Shown one piece after another: positions 5,860-6,946 of a DNA stretch of 6,946 bases. The position numbers and the translations under genes were made by a program. The notes beneath the pieces were generated by a model that was not told where the DNA came from, did no database searches, and saw only the letters and a list, made by a program, of their open reading frames with translations. The stretch's first letter is position 1; the number at the start of each line of letters is the position of its first letter. Origin of the DNA: Actinomycetes bacterium (GTDB taxonomy: Bacteria > Actinomycetota > Acidimicrobiia > Acidimicrobiales > RAAP-2); NCBI GenBank assembly GCA_021801615.1, contig JAJYXS010000074.1, positions 1-6,946 on the forward strand. Direction: 5' to 3'.

Positions 5860-6677
5860 ACGAGCCGGATCTGCTGCAGAGAGTCCTCGCCGCGCTCGAG
5901 CCGCACGCCGCGGCCGCGGTGCTCCGCGTTGCGACGCGGCTGGCCGAGATGACCGCTGCAGGCGTCGAGGCCGTGCACGTCGGCCGCTCGCTCCCCGCAG
6001 CGCTCGTGGAGCTCGCTGATCGGGCCCAGGTGGAGCTGCGCGCGATCGCAGGCCCCGCGGACCGGGCGCTCCTCGCCGAGCTCGAGAGGCCCGAGTTCAA
6101 TGCGATCGTGATGGGTCCAGGATCCGACCGCCACGGCTACCGCCCGCTCGGGCCCACGACCCGCTACGTGGCCGAGCGGTCGACCAAGCCGGTCGTGGTG
6201 GTGCCGGTCACAGGTGGAGGAGAAGGCCCCGAACGCCCGTTCCGCCGCCTGCTCGTGCCGCTGGAGGGCAGCGAGCCCTCGTCACGGACGGTCCTCGAGA
6301 CCCTGCTCCCGCGGCTCGTTGCCGGGGTCGAGGTGGAGGTCCTGCACGTCTTCACGCAAGAGACGCAGCCTCGGATGCTCGACGACCCGGTCCGGGACCT
6401 GGAGACGCTCGGTCGGGAGTTCCTCGCCAAGCACTTCCCGTCCGCGAGCGGGATCGTCCTCAGGTCGGGGGTGGTCGCGGACGCCGTGCGAGAGCACTGC
6501 GACGAGCGTGGCGCCGACATGGTCGTCCTGAGCTGGTCCCAGCACCGCACCGAAGGCAGCGCCCGCGTGGTGCACGACGTACTGAGGAGCGCTGCGGTTC
6601 CCGTTATGCTCCTGCCCGTCGCCCGAGACCTGGGTCCAACGGCCCTACCGGAACGTCAGGCTCCCGCGGCACCATGA
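5856..6677 (+). CDS. Tandem-domain universal stress protein (UspA family)
   Basis: This 273-residue protein carries two Usp-like alpha/beta domains. The first (about 15-118) is shortened at its front and ends NAIVMGPGSDRHGYRPLGPT, TRYVAERSTKPVVVVPV. The second (about 130-260) is complete: FRRLLVPLEGSEPSSRTVLE, VEVLHVF, ADMVVLSWSQ, VLRSAAVPVMLLPV. The usual nucleotide-binding Gly pattern (G-2x-G-9x-G-S/T) is distorted in the first domain and absent from the second, where SWSQHRTEGSARVVHDV replaces it, so ATP binding is doubtful. Usp proteins are cytoplasmic and linked to starvation, hypoxia or other stress survival. The start is GTG 5856, with a strong ribosome site inside the preceding gene and a 4-nt overlap with it. 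Its position between a GH65 phosphorylase and a GT4 gene suggests expression with a carbohydrate-reserve or stress response; this is inferred from context only. Confidence 0.88.
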   Translation: MNEPDLLQRVLAALEPHAAAAVLRVATRLAEMTAAGVEAVHVGRSLPAALVELADRAQVELRAIAGPADRALLAELERPEFNAIVMGPGSDRHGYRPLGPTTRYVAERSTKPVVVVPVTGGGEGPERPFRRLLVPLEGSEPSSRTVLETLLPRLVAGVEVEVLHVFTQETQPRMLDDPVRDLETLGREFLAKHFPSASGIVLRSGVVADAVREHCDERGADMVVLSWSQHRTEGSARVVHDVLRSAAVPVMLLPVARDLGPTALPERQAPAAP

Positions 6678-6739
6678 CCGTGCGGGCCGCCAGGCCGGGC
6701 AGCGGGGTCATGTGGCAGGCAGGACTGGGAGGAGAGGCA

Positions 6740-6946
6740 GTGGGAGCGGCGCTCGACGGCGGGGCCCAGAGCGACAGGGCCGACAGGGCGCTCAGGGTGG
6801 CGCTGGTCGCTCCCCCGTTCATCCCGGTGCCACCCCCGGGCTACGGCGGCATCGAGCGGGTGGTCGCGGTGCTGGCCGACGGGCTGGTGGCGCGCGGCCA
6901 CGACGTCACGGTCTTCGCGGCGCCGGGCTCGAGCACGCGGGCCCGG
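6740..6946 (+). CDS. Family 4 glycosyltransferase, N-terminal fragment (3' truncated by window)
   Basis: Only the first 69 residues are in the window. LRVALVAPPFIPVPPPGYGG, IERVVAVLADGLVARGHDVT and VFAAPGSSTRAR match the N-terminal Rossmann half of GT4 retaining glycosyltransferases, with the Gly-rich loop after the first strand (GYGGIE) that contacts substrates. The nucleotide-sugar-binding C-terminal half lies beyond the window, so donor and acceptor are unknown. GTG 6740 is preferred because GGAGG (6728-6732) lies 7 nt upstream. An in-frame ATG at 6674 would add 22 residues and make an ATGA overlap with the stress-protein stop, but it lacks a good ribosome site. Co-directional and 62 bp or less from the stress-protein gene, it probably belongs to the same operon. 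Confidence 0.85.
   Translation, partial: MGAALDGGAQSDRADRALRVALVAPPFIPVPPPGYGGIERVVAVLADGLVARGHDVTVFAAPGSSTRAR

Overview
The window is very GC-rich, compactly coded DNA from a high-GC actinobacterium-like chromosome. Third codon positions are almost all G or C, GTG starts are common, genes overlap by 4 nt (ATGA/GTGA), and one promoter has a leaderless TAnnnT arrangement. The gene families present (LigD-type polymerase domain, DUF4395, HAD-GH65 fusion, GT4 glycosyltransferase) are all at home in Actinomycetota. I cannot place it below phylum from sequence alone. I see no mobile element, tRNA, rRNA or CRISPR array.

Left block (1-1345, + strand): the C-terminal end of a LigD-type primase/polymerase domain protein runs into the window. 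It overlaps by 4 nt a complete COG3618-type amidohydrolase (303-1250). A 32-codon reading frame starts on the amidohydrolase stop through another 4-nt overlap (1247-1345) and has coding-like base composition.

Middle block (1346-2781): an adenosine-specific-kinase family gene (1441-1929) lies on the - strand, convergent with the amidohydrolase. It is divergent from a DUF4395 membrane protein gene (2185-2709, + strand). The 255-bp divergent intergenic region holds a six-copy, 17-bp G-rich tandem repeat (2007-2107), a short palindrome beside the - strand promoter candidate, and an AT-rich leaderless promoter candidate directly before the DUF4395 GTG.

Right block (2782-6946, + strand) looks like one operon. 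It begins with a 1025-residue fusion of a HAD phosphatase-like domain and a GH65 disaccharide phosphorylase. A tandem-domain universal stress protein follows (GTGA overlap, strong Shine-Dalgarno), then the start of a GT4 glycosyltransferase that runs off the window. The likely theme is alpha-glucoside or disaccharide turnover coupled to a stress protein and glycosyl transfer. The HAD domain has lost the usual second aspartate of motif I (DWRGT), which is the most notable protein-level oddity here.

I did not find a convincing wholly new system. The items most worth a second look are the repeat array between the divergent genes, the altered HAD motif in the GH65 fusion, the leaderless DUF4395 promoter and the overlooked 32-codon frame.
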